64,000 nt of DNA from Polaromonas sp. C04 (GCF_002002705.1 NZ_MUNS01000032.1:1-64000), one strand, 5' to 3'. Shown: positions 1 through 8,549, counted from the first letter of the stretch. Notes: generated by a model from the letters alone, not told the origin. A program made the numbers and translations.

Positions 1-8
1 GGCGGTGG

Positions 9-1691
9 CTACATGCGCGCCACGCCAAACTGCATCGGGCGCAGGGTGCGGGCCTCGGCCTCGGTACAGATGTCCAGGCACTGGCGCAGCACGTCGCGCG
101 TGTCGCGCGGGTCGATCACGCCGTCGTCCAGCAGCAGGCCGCTGGTCGTGGCCACATCGGCCTGGGCCTCGAACATCTGCACGATACGGTCGTACTGCAC
201 CTGGGCTTTTTCGGGATCGGGCGCCAGGCCTTTGCGCTTCAGGGCCGCGTCATTCACGATCTGCATGGTGCGCGCGGCCTGCTCGGCGCCCATGACCGAG
301 GTGCGCGCGCTGGGCCAGCTGAACAAAAAGCGCGGCGCATAACCACGCCCGCACATGCCGTAGTTGCCGGCACCGAAACTGGCGCCGCACTGGATGGTGA
401 TCTGCGGCACGGTGGCATTGGTCACGGCCTGGATCATCTTGCTGCCGTGCTTGATCATGCCGCCCTGCTCGGCGTCCTTGCCGACTATGTAGCCGGTGGT
501 GTTCTGCAGGTAGATGATCGGGTGGCCAAGCTGGCACATCCACTGGATGAAGTGCGTGGCCTTGTTGGCGCCGGCCACGTCGATCGGCCCGTTGTTGCTG
601 ATGAGGCCCACTGCGTGACCTGCCACGCGGGCCTGCACGCACAGCGTTTGCGCGCCGTACAGCGGCTTGAATTCGAGCAGGTCCGAGTCGTCGACCAGAC
701 GCGCGATGACCTCGCGCATGTCGACCGGCTCGCGGTGGTGCACGGGCATCAGGCCAAGCAGCTCATCGGCCTCGAAGCGCGGCGGTAAACCTCCCAACCC
801 TGTCATTCCCGCGCAGGCGGGAATCCAGTCCTCGCCATCGCTGGATTCCCGCCCCCCGATCGGAGTCGAGGGCAGGCTGCGCGGGAATGACAACTTATCA
901 ACCACCTCCCGTGCTATTCCCAGTGCCTGCCGGTCGTCTTCCGCCAGGTATTCACCCAGGCCCGAGAGGGTCGTGTGCATCTCGGCGCCGCCCAGTTCCT
1001 CCTCGGTCGCGACCTCGCCGGTGGCGGCCATGAGCAGCGGCGGCCCCGCCAGGAAGGCGCGCGAGCGGCCGCGCACCATGATCACCACGTCCGACAGGCC
1101 CGGCATGTAAGCGCCGCCCGCCGTGCCCGAGCCGTGCTGCACCGTGATCACCGGAATGCCCGCGCTGGAGAGTCGCGCGAGGTTGCGAAACAGCGTGCCG
1201 CCATGCACGAAGCCTTCGACGCGGTAGCGCATCAGGTTCGCGCCCGCGCTCTCCACCAGGTGGATGAAGGGCAGCTTGTTCTGCAGCGCGATCTCCTGCA
1301 CGCGCAGGATCTTGTCCAGGCCCATGGGCTGGATCGCGCCTGCCTCGATGCCCGAATCGCTCGCGACCACCATGCAGCGCACGCCGCTCACGAAGCCGAT
1401 GCCCGCGAGCACACCGCCCCCCGGCACCGACAGCGCCGGGTCCTTGTGGTCGTGCAGAAAGCCCGCCAGGGAACACAGCGGCAGCCATGGGCTGCCCGGG
1501 TCGAGCAGCAGGGCCACGCGCTCGCGCGGCAGCAACTGGCCGCGCTTGTCGAACACGGGTTTTGATTTGGCCGAGGCGTGGGCGGCGCGCTCTTCGAGTG
1601 CGCGCAGAGCGTCCAGCCGTTCCAGCATGGCGGCGCGGCGCTGCCGCGCGACGCTCGACTGGGGGTTCCAGCGCGATTCGAAAGCGCTCAT
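9..1691 (-). CDS. Acyl-CoA carboxylase, carboxyltransferase (beta) subunit, MCC/geranyl-CoA type
   Basis: Transfers carboxyl from biotin to a branched or 3-methyl acyl-CoA, working with a biotin-carboxylase/BCCP alpha subunit that is not in the window. The 560-residue protein has both crotonase-like halves: GTAGGAYMPGLSD near residue 190 in the N-half and GASFGAGNYGMCGR in the C-half, the latter typical of methylcrotonyl- and geranyl-CoA carboxylase beta subunits. It is third in a TetR-SDR-carboxylase operon, 55 bp after the SDR stop. Residues about 267-297 are encoded by a 92-bp palindromic repeat (801-892) and have no counterpart in the family; without them the length would be the usual ~530. 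The frame stays open, so the enzyme may work with an extra surface loop. The substrate (methylcrotonyl-, geranyl- or another acyl-CoA) cannot be decided. Ends 9 bp from the window edge, stop included. Confidence 0.9.
   Translation of the reverse strand: MSAFESRWNPQSSVARQRRAAMLERLDALRALEERAAHASAKSKPVFDKRGQLLPRERVALLLDPGSPWLPLCSLAGFLHDHKDPALSVPGGGVLAGIGFVSGVRCMVVASDSGIEAGAIQPMGLDKILRVQEIALQNKLPFIHLVESAGANLMRYRVEGFVHGGTLFRNLARLSSAGIPVITVQHGSGTAGGAYMPGLSDVVIMVRGRSRAFLAGPPLLMAATGEVATEEELGGAEMHTTLSGLGEYLAEDDRQALGIAREVVDKLSFPRSLPSTPIGGRESSDGEDWIPACAGMTGLGGLPPRFEADELLGLMPVHHREPVDMREVIARLVDDSDLLEFKPLYGAQTLCVQARVAGHAVGLISNNGPIDVAGANKATHFIQWMCQLGHPIIYLQNTTGYIVGKDAEQGGMIKHGSKMIQAVTNATVPQITIQCGASFGAGNYGMCGRGYAPRFLFSWPSARTSVMGAEQAARTMQIVNDAALKRKGLAPDPEKAQVQYDRIVQMFEAQADVATTSGLLLDDGVIDPRDTRDVLRQCLDICTEAEARTLRPMQFGVARM
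801..892. repeat. 92-bp nested palindromic repeat inserted in the carboxylase gene
   Basis: Outer inverted repeats TGTCATTCCCGCGCA (801-815) and TGCGCGGGAATGACA (878-892) are exact complements. Inside them, GGCGGGAATCCAG (816-828) and CTGGATTCCCGCC (841-853) form a second exact hairpin. In the carboxylase frame it reads through as ...WIPACAGMTG..., the peptide commonly seen when this class of MITE-like repeat is translated in proteobacteria. This is the only copy I found in the window. Confidence 0.88.
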
Positions 1692-1746
1692 TGGGCAACC
1701 TCCGCGCTACGCGCTGCGGTGTTCGTCTTGGGAGCGGCCCTGCGGC

Positions 1747-2664
1747 TCATGCCGCACCTCCGCCCGCACCCGCTGCCTGGGGCGCGTCCTGAAACACGCG
1801 CGGCACGGTGGCGCGGTGAAAGCCGCCGAACTCGCGGATGGCCGGGCGCTGGCGCGCCTCGCTGTTTGGCAGCGCGAAGGGCCAGCCCATGCGCACCTGC
1901 GGCCGCGCGCCGTCCACGCGCAGCGTGTCCCCGCTGATGAAGCTGGCCGCGGGGCTCAGCAAAAAGACGATGGCCGCAGACACCTCGGCCTCGTTGCCGA
2001 AGCGCCCCAGCGGCACGGTCTTGCGCATCTCGCGCAGCATGGCCGCTGCCTCGGGCGGGTAATGGTCCATGCCGCCGGAGGCGATGTAGCCCGGCGCCAC
2101 CGCGTTCACGCGCACGCCGCTGCGGGCCCATTCCAGCGCCGCCGTCTCCGTGAGGCTCACCATTCCGGCACGCGCCGCGCCGCTGTGGCCCATGCCGGGC
2201 ATGGAGCCCCAGATGTCGGCCACGATGTTGACTACTGAGCCGCCGTGCGCGGCCATGGATTGGCGATAGCATTCGCGCGCCATCAGGAAGCCGCCCGTGA
2301 GGTTGGTGTTCAGCACTGCCTCCCAGCCCTTGGCCGAGATGGCTTCGAGCGGGGTCATGTACTGGCCGCCCGCGTTGTTGACCAGGCCGTCGATGCGGCC
2401 CTGTGCGGCCACAACGGCTTGCACCAGCGCCACCACGCCCTCCTCCTGGCGAATGTCGCAGCAGTGCCAGCTGGCCTGGCCGCCGTCGCCGGTAATCTCG
2501 TCCTGCACGGCCTGCAGTTTCTCGGTATTGCGCCCGACCAGCACCACATGGGCACCCAGGCGCGCCAGCTCGTGCGCGGTGCAGCGGCCAATGCCGGAGC
2601 CGCCGCCCGTGACCACGATGACCTGCCCGGCGAACAGCCCGGGCGCGAAAATGGATTGGTACAT
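1747..2664 (-). CDS. SDR family protein lacking the usual catalytic Tyr/Lys (dienoyl-CoA-reductase-like)
   Basis: Rossmann short-chain dehydrogenase/reductase of 305 residues, with cofactor motif TGGGSGIG at residues ~15-22 and NNAG near residue 95. Where most SDRs have YxxxK, this one reads GHSGAARAGM, so Tyr is His and Lys is Arg. Several 2,4-dienoyl-CoA reductases also lack the Tyr, so an acyl-CoA substrate is plausible given the carboxylase next door. The start chosen (MYQSIF) overlaps the tetR stop as TGATG and has AGGAG about 9 nt upstream, which indicates translational coupling. The C-terminal ~45 residues after the usual SDR end (VDGARPQ) are an extra tail. Likely role: acyl-CoA metabolism, exact reaction unknown. 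Confidence 0.85.
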   Translation of the reverse strand: MYQSIFAPGLFAGQVIVVTGGGSGIGRCTAHELARLGAHVVLVGRNTEKLQAVQDEITGDGGQASWHCCDIRQEEGVVALVQAVVAAQGRIDGLVNNAGGQYMTPLEAISAKGWEAVLNTNLTGGFLMARECYRQSMAAHGGSVVNIVADIWGSMPGMGHSGAARAGMVSLTETAALEWARSGVRVNAVAPGYIASGGMDHYPPEAAAMLREMRKTVPLGRFGNEAEVSAAIVFLLSPAASFISGDTLRVDGARPQVRMGWPFALPNSEARQRPAIREFGGFHRATVPRVFQDAPQAAGAGGGAA

Positions 2665-3392
2665 CAAGCTTCTCCTGTGAACAGCGCCAGGGCCTGCGCC
2701 GTCAACCCATCGAGCGACTGCGAACCCTGCTGCGAAAACCACTGGACTGACCAGTTCAGCGCGCCAAAGATGAACAGCCGCGCGGTGCGCGGGTCGGCCT
2801 TGAGGGCGCCGGCCTCGTGCAGCGCCCGCAGCGTGGGCATCCACTGTGCCTCGTAGGCCCCCGTCAGTTCGGAGATGCCCTCGCGCTGCGCCTCATTCAG
2901 CGAGCGCCATTCGTACAACATCACGGGAATGAAATCGCTGCCGGGACCGAGCAGCACCTCGAAGTGGTTGCGAATCAGCGCGCGCAGCCGCTCGCGCGGC
3001 GCGGCATCGGCCGGCACGCGATCGAGCGCCGCCTGCTGGCTCTGGGCGGCCTGCGCCATGCCCTCCTGCATCACCACGTACAAGAGCGCGTTCTTGCTCT
3101 CGAAGTGATAGAACGGCGAGCCGCCGCGCATACCGGCCGCGGCCGCGATATCACGCGTGCTGGCGGCCGCGAAACCCTTGATGCGGAACAGCCGCGCCGC
3201 GCCCTCGATGACCAGGCGGCGGCGGTTGCCTTCGTCCAGTTCCGAGTCGAGCTTGCGTGGCCGCCCCCGGGGCCGGCCGGGCAGGGTCGCCGCGGAGCGA
3301 CGCCCGCGCGGGCCTGGCGCGGACGAAGGGGAAATGCCGGGAGCCGTCGCACCGGCATCGACGGTGGCTGAAACCTGCGGGATTTTTGACAT
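2664..3392 (-). CDS. TetR/AcrR family transcriptional regulator
   Basis: 242-residue repressor with a helix-turn-helix at about residues 60-105 (IEGAARLFRIKGFAAASTRDIAAA region) preceded by an unusually long basic, proline-rich leader (GRPRGRPRK, an AT-hook-like string). The C-terminal ligand domain is typical in length for regulators of acyl-CoA pathways. It is the first gene of the operon with the SDR and carboxylase, so it probably senses an acyl-CoA intermediate and represses its own operon. A 32-bp dyad lies 25 bp upstream of its start. The order TetR-SDR-carboxylase beta recalls atu/liu type clusters, but the assignment is not proven. Confidence 0.88.
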   Translation of the reverse strand: MSKIPQVSATVDAGATAPGISPSSAPGPRGRRSAATLPGRPRGRPRKLDSELDEGNRRRLVIEGAARLFRIKGFAAASTRDIAAAAGMRGGSPFYHFESKNALLYVVMQEGMAQAAQSQQAALDRVPADAAPRERLRALIRNHFEVLLGPGSDFIPVMLYEWRSLNEAQREGISELTGAYEAQWMPTLRALHEAGALKADPRTARLFIFGALNWSVQWFSQQGSQSLDGLTAQALALFTGEA

Positions 3393-3416
3393 GCCCGCAA
3401 AGATAGCAGAGATGTT

Positions 3417-3448
3417 TATTTATAGCAAGCGATTGCTTTGTATAAATA
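3417..3448. promoter_or_regulatory. Candidate TetR operator, 32-bp dyad
   Basis: Arms TATTTATA (3417-3424) and TATAAATA (3441-3448) are exact complements. Between them AAGC and GCTT pair on the same axis, so 13 of 16 symmetric positions match. It sits 25 bp upstream of the tetR start in an AT-rich island, where autoregulatory operators of this family usually lie. Function is inferred from position and symmetry. Confidence 0.6.
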
Positions 3449-3509
3449 TGTACGCCCCCGAAAACACCCCCCAACCGTACGGCTACGGGCGGCGGGCGGC
3501 CCGCACGGA

Positions 3510-4334
3510 TCAGGCCGACCAGTTCACCAGGCCGCTCCACGCCGTGGCCAGCACCACCAGGCCGAACGCGATGCGGTACCAGGCAAAGCCGACAAAGGTG
3601 TGCGTCGCGATGTAGCGCAAGAGCCAGTGGATGCACAGCCAGGCGGCGATGAACGACACCACCAGGCCCACCGCGAACAGGGGAATGTCCGCCACCGACA
3701 GCAAGGCGCGCTCCTTGTACAGGCTGTACACACCGGCGCCGATCAGCGTCGGAATCGCCAGGTAAAACGAGAACTCCGTCGCCGCCTTGCGCGACAGGCC
3801 CAGCAGCATGCCGCCGATGATGGTGGCGCCGCTGCGGCTGGTGCCGGGAATCATGCCCAGGCACTGCACGAAACCGACCTTGAGCGCGTCCAGCGCACTC
3901 ATGTCGTCAACGCTCTGGATGCGCGGCACGGGCTTGGCAACCTTCTCCACCCACAGGATGATCAGCGCGCCGACGATGAAGGCGCCGGCCACCACGCCGG
4001 GATTGAACAGGTGCGCCTTGATGGTCTTGTAGACCAGCAGACCGATGACGGCGGCCGGCAGGAAGCCGATCAGCACGTTCAGCGCAAAGCGCTGCGCCTG
4101 GCGCTGGCTGGGCAGGCCCACCAGGGTTGCCTTGATTTTTTGCCAGTAATAAATGATGACCGCGAAGATCGCGCCGGTCTGGATCGCAATGTCGAACACC
4201 TTGGCCTTGTCGTCGTCGAAGCCCAGCAGGGCTCCGGTCAATATCAGATGCCCGGTGGACGACACCGGCAAGAACTCCGTCAGGCCTTCCACCACGCCCA
4301 TGACGGCGGCCTTCATCAGCAAAACAATATCCAC
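3510..4334 (-). CDS. uppP: Undecaprenyl-diphosphatase UppP (BacA)
   Basis: Integral membrane phosphatase that recycles undecaprenyl pyrophosphate to the monophosphate carrier for peptidoglycan; loss sensitises to bacitracin. The family signatures are present: [15 protein letters not shown] near residue 15 and [10 protein letters not shown] around residue 165, holding the catalytic Glu, Ser and Arg. Several hydrophobic segments follow. I chose the GTG at 4334 as start because AGGAG lies five bases upstream; a longer ATG reading exists but lacks a ribosome site and precedes the conserved N-terminus. The 274 residues match the family. It stands alone, back to back with the 4573 gene. Confidence 0.95.
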   Translation of the reverse strand: MDIVLLMKAAVMGVVEGLTEFLPVSSTGHLILTGALLGFDDDKAKVFDIAIQTGAIFAVIIYYWQKIKATLVGLPSQRQAQRFALNVLIGFLPAAVIGLLVYKTIKAHLFNPGVVAGAFIVGALIILWVEKVAKPVPRIQSVDDMSALDALKVGFVQCLGMIPGTSRSGATIIGGMLLGLSRKAATEFSFYLAIPTLIGAGVYSLYKERALLSVADIPLFAVGLVVSFIAAWLCIHWLLRYIATHTFVGFAWYRIAFGLVVLATAWSGLVNWSA

Positions 4335-4572
4335 GCATGCTCCTATCAACAGAGCCGCGATTATCGCCGTGCCCACTGGCTCCCGGCGGCGCCGCGCATG
4401 GCAGGTGCGGCACGCCTTTCACGCCGGAGCGCTGCATTTCGCGCCGCCGGCGCTGCCATTCGTCGCAAACCGGTGGTGCGCCCGCCCAAGCCCCGGCACA
4501 GTTCACCCCACTGACCGATCACGCCACCGACGACACGTTTTTCAACTCGCCCCCCTCTTGAAGGAGATCACC

Positions 4573-5100
4573 ATGCTTTTCCAAATCATCATCCACACCC
4601 CGGCCTGGGTCTGGGGCCTGCTGCTGGCGCTCGTCTGGCTCGGCGCCAATCAACTGTTCACGCGCAGCGTGCCACTGCGCCGCGCCACCCTGCTGCCGCT
4701 GGTCATGGTCGCCCTGTCGCTGTATGGCGCGATCTCGGCGTTCGGCGCCGCGCCGCAAGTCGTGCTCGCCTGGCTGGTGGCCGGCGCATTGGCCGCGTGG
4801 CTGGTGCTGCAGCGACCGCTGCCGGCCCGCACGCGCTTCGATGCCGCCACCCGCCGCTTCACCCTGCCCGGCAGCTGGGTGCCGCTGGCGCTCATGATGG
4901 GCATCTTCCTGACCAAATACTTCGTCGGGGTGACGCTGGCCATGCAGCCGGCGCTGGCCCACGCCGCCGGCTTCACCCTGGCCTTTGGGATGCTGTACGG
5001 CGCCTTCAGCGGCGTGTTTGCCGCCCGCGGCGCCCGGCTGTGGCGCCTGGCGCTGCAGCACGAGCGCAGCACGCTGCCCGCCACTACCCTCAACGCCTGA
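4573..5100 (+). CDS. DUF6622-like integral membrane protein
   Basis: 175-residue hydrophobic protein with about five membrane segments (starting IHTPAWVWGLLLALVWLG). It resembles the small membrane family annotated DUF6622, whose function is unknown. The start is clear: AAGGAG at 4561-4566 precedes ATG 4573. The 238 bp between this and uppP hold no gene I can support. The gene is followed at 5112 by a short coding remnant. Confidence 0.75.
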   Translation: MLFQIIIHTPAWVWGLLLALVWLGANQLFTRSVPLRRATLLPLVMVALSLYGAISAFGAAPQVVLAWLVAGALAAWLVLQRPLPARTRFDAATRRFTLPGSWVPLALMMGIFLTKYFVGVTLAMQPALAHAAGFTLAFGMLYGAFSGVFAARGARLWRLALQHERSTLPATTLNA

Positions 5101-5111
5101 GAGGAAGCGCC

Positions 5112-5230
5112 ATGAACGCAGCGAAGGGCCGCCCCGAGCAAACTGGCTGGTGCCGGGCTTTGACCGCCGCCAGGTGCCCGTGGCGCACGCGCAGATCGTG
5201 CCGTTCTTTCGCCAACACCTGCTGCCGTAA
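5112..5230 (+). pseudogene. Possible remnant of an alpha/beta hydrolase C-terminus
   Basis: The frame ending at 5230 reads NWLVPGFDRRQVPVAHAQ then IVPFFRQHLLP-stop, which looks like the last strand, catalytic His region and final helix of a dienelactone-hydrolase or prolyl-oligopeptidase type protein. An ATG with GAGG upstream exists at 5112 but in a different frame, and no upstream hydrolase sequence is present. I read it as a decayed fragment. The match is by eye and weak. Confidence 0.35.
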
Positions 5231-5244
5231 AGGGCTGCCCTAGA

Positions 5245-5568
5245 ATGAGTTTTCCTGCCATGAACGCCCCCCCCAACACCCCATTGAGCCCCGACGAGAT
5301 CGAGCGGCTTGCCATCCGGCGCGCCAGGGCCAAGCTCGGCTGGTACATGCACGCGGCCGTGTATGTGGTCGTGAATACGTTTTTGTTCGTGATGTCCACT
5401 TACGGCTTGCGCGAGCGGCACTGGGCCATCTACCCGGCGCTGGGCTGGGGCGTGGGTTTGGCGCTGCACTGGGTCTCGGTGTTCTTGCTCGGCAACGGCA
5501 GTGGCCTGCGCGAGAGCATGGTGCAAAAAGAACGCGAGCGCCTGCAACGCCGGCGCGACGGCTTCTGA
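5245..5568 (+). CDS. 2TM-domain membrane protein
   Basis: 107-residue protein with a short polar N-terminus (LSPDEIERLAIRRARAKLG), two transmembrane helices (about residues 33-53 and 62-85) and a basic C-terminal tail. This is the layout of the 2TM domain family, often found alone or fused to LytS-type kinases. It lies 8 bp upstream of the sensor kinase gene and probably belongs to the same operon and signalling unit. Confidence 0.75.
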   Translation: MSFPAMNAPPNTPLSPDEIERLAIRRARAKLGWYMHAAVYVVVNTFLFVMSTYGLRERHWAIYPALGWGVGLALHWVSVFLLGNGSGLRESMVQKERERLQRRRDGF

Positions 5569-5576
5569 GGCAGCCC

Positions 5577-6704
5577 ATGCAGCTCGCCACCCCGGGAACG
5601 CTCGCGGCCCGCCGGATCGACGGCATCGCCTTGCTGCGCCATTACCTGCAGACGCTGGCCTTTTGCCTGGCAATTTCGGCCCTCCAGTATTTCGCCTCGC
5701 CCGACAAGCCGTACGAAGTGCCGCTGGTGTATTCGCTGTGCATCGGCTCGGTCACCTGGGCCCTGATCGATTTGGGCCGGCACCTGTTCAACCCCAACCC
5801 CGAGACGGGCTGGCCCTATGGCTGGGGCGGCATCGCGCTGGCAACGCTCGGCGTTCTGGGGGGTTACCTCATCGGCACCTATGCGGCCGACGCCTGGTTC
5901 GGCTGGTCGTCGTGGCAGCAAAGCGTCGCCCAGCAGCGCGTCTCGTGGCTGATCACGCTGGTGGCCGGCGCCGTCATCAGCTATTACTTCTACGCCCAGG
6001 GCAAGAGCCGCCACCTGCAAGGCCAGATGCAGCAGATCCAGCGCCAGGCCACAGAAGCCCGGCTCAAGCTGCTGGAAACCCAGCTCGAGCCGCACATGCT
6101 GTTCAACACGCTGGCGAACCTGCGCGTGCTGATCAAGAGCGACCCGGCCCGGGCGCAGGCCATGCTCGACCACCTGATCGCCTACCTGCGCGCCACGCTC
6201 GGTGCCTCGCGCGCGAGCGAGCACGCGCTGCAGACCGAGTTCGAGCGTGTGCGCGACTATCTGGCGCTGATGGCCGTGCGCATGGGCCCGCGCCTGCAGT
6301 ACACGCTGGACCTGCCGCCCGATCTGGCCAGCCACCCGGTGCCCACGCTGCTGCTGCAGCCGCTGGTGGAAAACAGCATCCGCCACGGGCTGGAGCCCAA
6401 GGTGGAGGGTGGCAGCGTCAAGGTCAGCGCGCGCCGCGAGGGCGACTGGCTGACGCTGGAAGTGAGCGACACCGGCGTCGGCATCCAGGCCGGGATGGAC
6501 GGCACGCGGGCCGCGCCCACGACAGCCGGCGGCTTTGGCGTGGCCCAGGTGCGCGAGCGCCTGGCCACCGCCTACGGCAAGCAATGCACTATTGAATTTA
6601 TAGCGCCCAGTGGAGGCGGGACAAGGGCTACACTGCGATTTCCTTACAAAAACCCGGCAACACCCCCCGTGCGCGCCGACGCGCCACAAAATGCATTGCC
6701 CTGA
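5577..6704 (+). CDS. LytS/AlgZ-type sensor histidine kinase
   Basis: 375-residue membrane kinase with four N-terminal transmembrane helices (residues ~20-140), a coiled linker, and the His_kinase domain with phospho-acceptor motif LETQLEPHMLFNTLANLR near residue 175. The ATPase has the N box LLLQPLVENSIRHGLEP, the G1 box VSDTGVGI and a G2-like GGFGVAQVRERL. It should phosphorylate the LytTR regulator encoded at 7714. A copy of the dispersed repeat (6583-6641) encodes residues ~336-356 close to the C-terminus, without a frame break. The stimulus is unknown. Confidence 0.92.
   Translation: MQLATPGTLAARRIDGIALLRHYLQTLAFCLAISALQYFASPDKPYEVPLVYSLCIGSVTWALIDLGRHLFNPNPETGWPYGWGGIALATLGVLGGYLIGTYAADAWFGWSSWQQSVAQQRVSWLITLVAGAVISYYFYAQGKSRHLQGQMQQIQRQATEARLKLLETQLEPHMLFNTLANLRVLIKSDPARAQAMLDHLIAYLRATLGASRASEHALQTEFERVRDYLALMAVRMGPRLQYTLDLPPDLASHPVPTLLLQPLVENSIRHGLEPKVEGGSVKVSARREGDWLTLEVSDTGVGIQAGMDGTRAAPTTAGGFGVAQVRERLATAYGKQCTIEFIAPSGGGTRATLRFPYKNPATPPVRADAPQNALP
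6583..6641 (+). repeat. Dispersed ~57-bp repeat, copy inside the histidine kinase gene
   Basis: Shows the pattern GCACTATTGAATTTATAGC ... ACAAGGGCTACACTGC, matching by eye the other copies in the window (ACTATTGAATTNATAGC-like 5' part and ACAAGGGCTACAGGCAC-like 3' part). It is fully inside the coding sequence and in frame. Confidence 0.55.
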
Positions 6705-6734
6705 CGATCGAATTTTCATGAAGAATCTGCTGCC

Positions 6735-7694
6735 ATGACCGTGCTCCTCCTGATCCTGAAAATCGCCGTGCTCGTGGTGCTGGCCGCCTCGCTCGCCGAG
6801 GCGCTGGTGCTGTCGTGGCGCCATGCGCACCGTGGCGGCGCGGCCTACGACTGGAAGGCGGCCGGCGTCTCGGTGGTCGACTTCCTGGTGCGCGAATACC
6901 CGCTGCGCTGGCTGCTGCCCGCCACCGCCTTCTACCTCGGCGCCATGGACTGGCTCTGGCAGCACCGTCTGTTCACGCTGCCGATGGACGACTGGCGCGG
7001 CTGGACCGCGTGCTTCGTCGGACAGGAGTTCTGCTACTACTGGTACCACCGCGCGGCGCACCGGGTGCGCTGGTTCTGGTGCACGCATTCCATCCACCAT
7101 TCGTCGAACCAGCTCAACCTGTCGGCCGCCTACCGCTTCGGCTGGACCGGCCGGCTCACCGGCACGCTGGCGTTCTTCATGCTGGCGCCGCTGCTGGGCA
7201 TGCCGCCGCGCGTGATCCTGCTGATGCTCACGCTGAACCTGCTGTACCAGTTCTGGATCCACGCCACCTGGATTCCGCGCCTGGGTCCGCTCGAATGGGT
7301 GCTGAACACGCCCTCGGCGCACCGCGTGCACCATGCGTCGAACCTCGAGTACCTCGACGGCAACTATGGCGGCGTGCTGATCGTGTTCGACCGCCTGTTC
7401 GGCACCTACATCCGCGAGCGCGCCGAGGTGCCCTGCCGCTACGGGCTGGTCACCCCGGTGGTCGGCCACAACCTGCTGCGCATCGAATTCGGTCCGTGGA
7501 TCGCGCTGTGGCGCGACCTGCGCAGCGCACGCTCACTGCGCGCCGTGTGGGGCCATCTGTTCAAGCCGCCGGGCTGGCGTGTCCAAGGGCCGGGCGAGAC
7601 CACCGAGGAATTGCGCGCGCGCGCGGCCGTCGCGTCGCCGACCGCAGGCTCCGACCACGCAGTGGGATTGCCGCTGCAAACGCCGATGGCTTGA
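6735..7694 (+). CDS. Sterol desaturase / fatty acid hydroxylase family membrane protein
   Basis: 319-residue di-iron membrane oxygenase. The histidine clusters are intact: WYHRAAHRVRWFW followed by HSIHHSS, and downstream HRVHHASN, giving the HxxxH, HxxHH and HxxHH pattern of the superfamily. Several membrane helices flank them. The substrate (lipid, carotenoid or hopanoid-like) cannot be told. It sits between the kinase (30 bp upstream) and the LytTR regulator (19 bp downstream) on the same strand, so it is probably co-transcribed and may be part of an envelope-lipid response. Confidence 0.88.
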   Translation: MTVLLLILKIAVLVVLAASLAEALVLSWRHAHRGGAAYDWKAAGVSVVDFLVREYPLRWLLPATAFYLGAMDWLWQHRLFTLPMDDWRGWTACFVGQEFCYYWYHRAAHRVRWFWCTHSIHHSSNQLNLSAAYRFGWTGRLTGTLAFFMLAPLLGMPPRVILLMLTLNLLYQFWIHATWIPRLGPLEWVLNTPSAHRVHHASNLEYLDGNYGGVLIVFDRLFGTYIRERAEVPCRYGLVTPVVGHNLLRIEFGPWIALWRDLRSARSLRAVWGHLFKPPGWRVQGPGETTEELRARAAVASPTAGSDHAVGLPLQTPMA

Positions 7695-7713
7695 TGCACC
7701 AGGCTGCACCCGA

Positions 7714-8547
7714 ATGCACCCACCGCCCCCGACCGCCCTGATTGCCGAAGACGAGCCGCTGCTGGCCCAGGCGCTGCAGGCCGAGCTGGCGCGCGTGTGG
7801 CCCGAGCTGCACGTGCTGGCCAGCGTGGGCGATGGCGCCAGCGCCGTGCAGCAGGCCCTGCAACTGCGGCCCGACGTGCTGTTCTTTGACGTGCGCATGC
7901 CGGGCCGGAGCGGCCTGGAAGCCGCCACCGAGCTGGCCGACGAATGGCCGGCGTCCACGCCGTTCCCCGCCCTGGTGTTCGTGACCGCCTACGACCAGTA
8001 CGCGGTGCAGGCCTTCGAGGCGCAGGCGGTGGACTATCTGCTCAAGCCGGTGCAGACCGCGCGCCTGCAAAAAACCGTGTCAAAAGTGCAGCAAGCCCTT
8101 GCCCAGCGTGCACAATCTGCTACCAATCTGGAAGCAAGCTTGGCCACCACCTTGAGTCAGTTGCGCCACCTGATGGACGCCACCGGCGCGCCGCCCGCCG
8201 CCAGCGCCGGCCCGCTCAAGGTGATCCAGGCCAGCGTGGGCAGCCAGATCCGCCTGGTGCCGATCGACGAGGTGATCTATTTCGAGGCGGCCGACAAATA
8301 CGTGCGCGTGCTCACATCCGGCCCCGATGGCGGCCGCGAATACCTGATCCGCACCCCGCTCAAGGAGCTGCTGCCGCAACTCGACACGCACACCTTCTGG
8401 CAGGTGCACCGCGGCACCGTGGTGCGCGCCAATGCCATCGACAGCGTGACGCGTGACGAGGCTGGCCGGCTGCACCTGACGCTGCGCGGGCGCGCCGACA
8501 AGCTGCCGGTGAGCCGGCTCTATGCCCATTTGTTCAAGGCGATGTAA
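7714..8547 (+). CDS. LytTR-family response regulator (AlgR/LytR type)
   Basis: 277-residue regulator with a receiver domain at residues ~8-125 (acidic pair EDE, phospho-acceptor Asp in VLFFDVRMPG, T in VFVTAYD, K in LLKP) and a LytTR DNA-binding domain at ~170-275 (VIYFEAADKYVRV and FWQVHRGTVVRANAI). Partner of the kinase at 5577. The start is the ATG just upstream of the receiver domain; the frame is open further back but without homology. A reversed copy of the dispersed repeat (8079-8135) encodes the linker between the domains, residues ~122-141. Confidence 0.92.
   Translation: MHPPPPTALIAEDEPLLAQALQAELARVWPELHVLASVGDGASAVQQALQLRPDVLFFDVRMPGRSGLEAATELADEWPASTPFPALVFVTAYDQYAVQAFEAQAVDYLLKPVQTARLQKTVSKVQQALAQRAQSATNLEASLATTLSQLRHLMDATGAPPAASAGPLKVIQASVGSQIRLVPIDEVIYFEAADKYVRVLTSGPDGGREYLIRTPLKELLPQLDTHTFWQVHRGTVVRANAIDSVTRDEAGRLHLTLRGRADKLPVSRLYAHLFKAM
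8079..8135 (-). repeat. Dispersed ~57-bp repeat, reversed copy inside the response regulator gene
   Basis: On the minus strand it reads CCAGATTGGTAGCAGATTG then GGGCAAGGGCTTGCTGCAC then TTTTG, in the same order and spacing as the other copies. It falls in the interdomain linker of the LytTR regulator, a position that tolerates sequence change. Confidence 0.6.
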
Positions 8548-8549
8548 GC

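Noticed and set aside
5430-7469. 679-codon minus-strand ORF across the kinase and desaturase genes
   Set aside because: Spans two well-supported plus-strand genes and has no recognisable domain.
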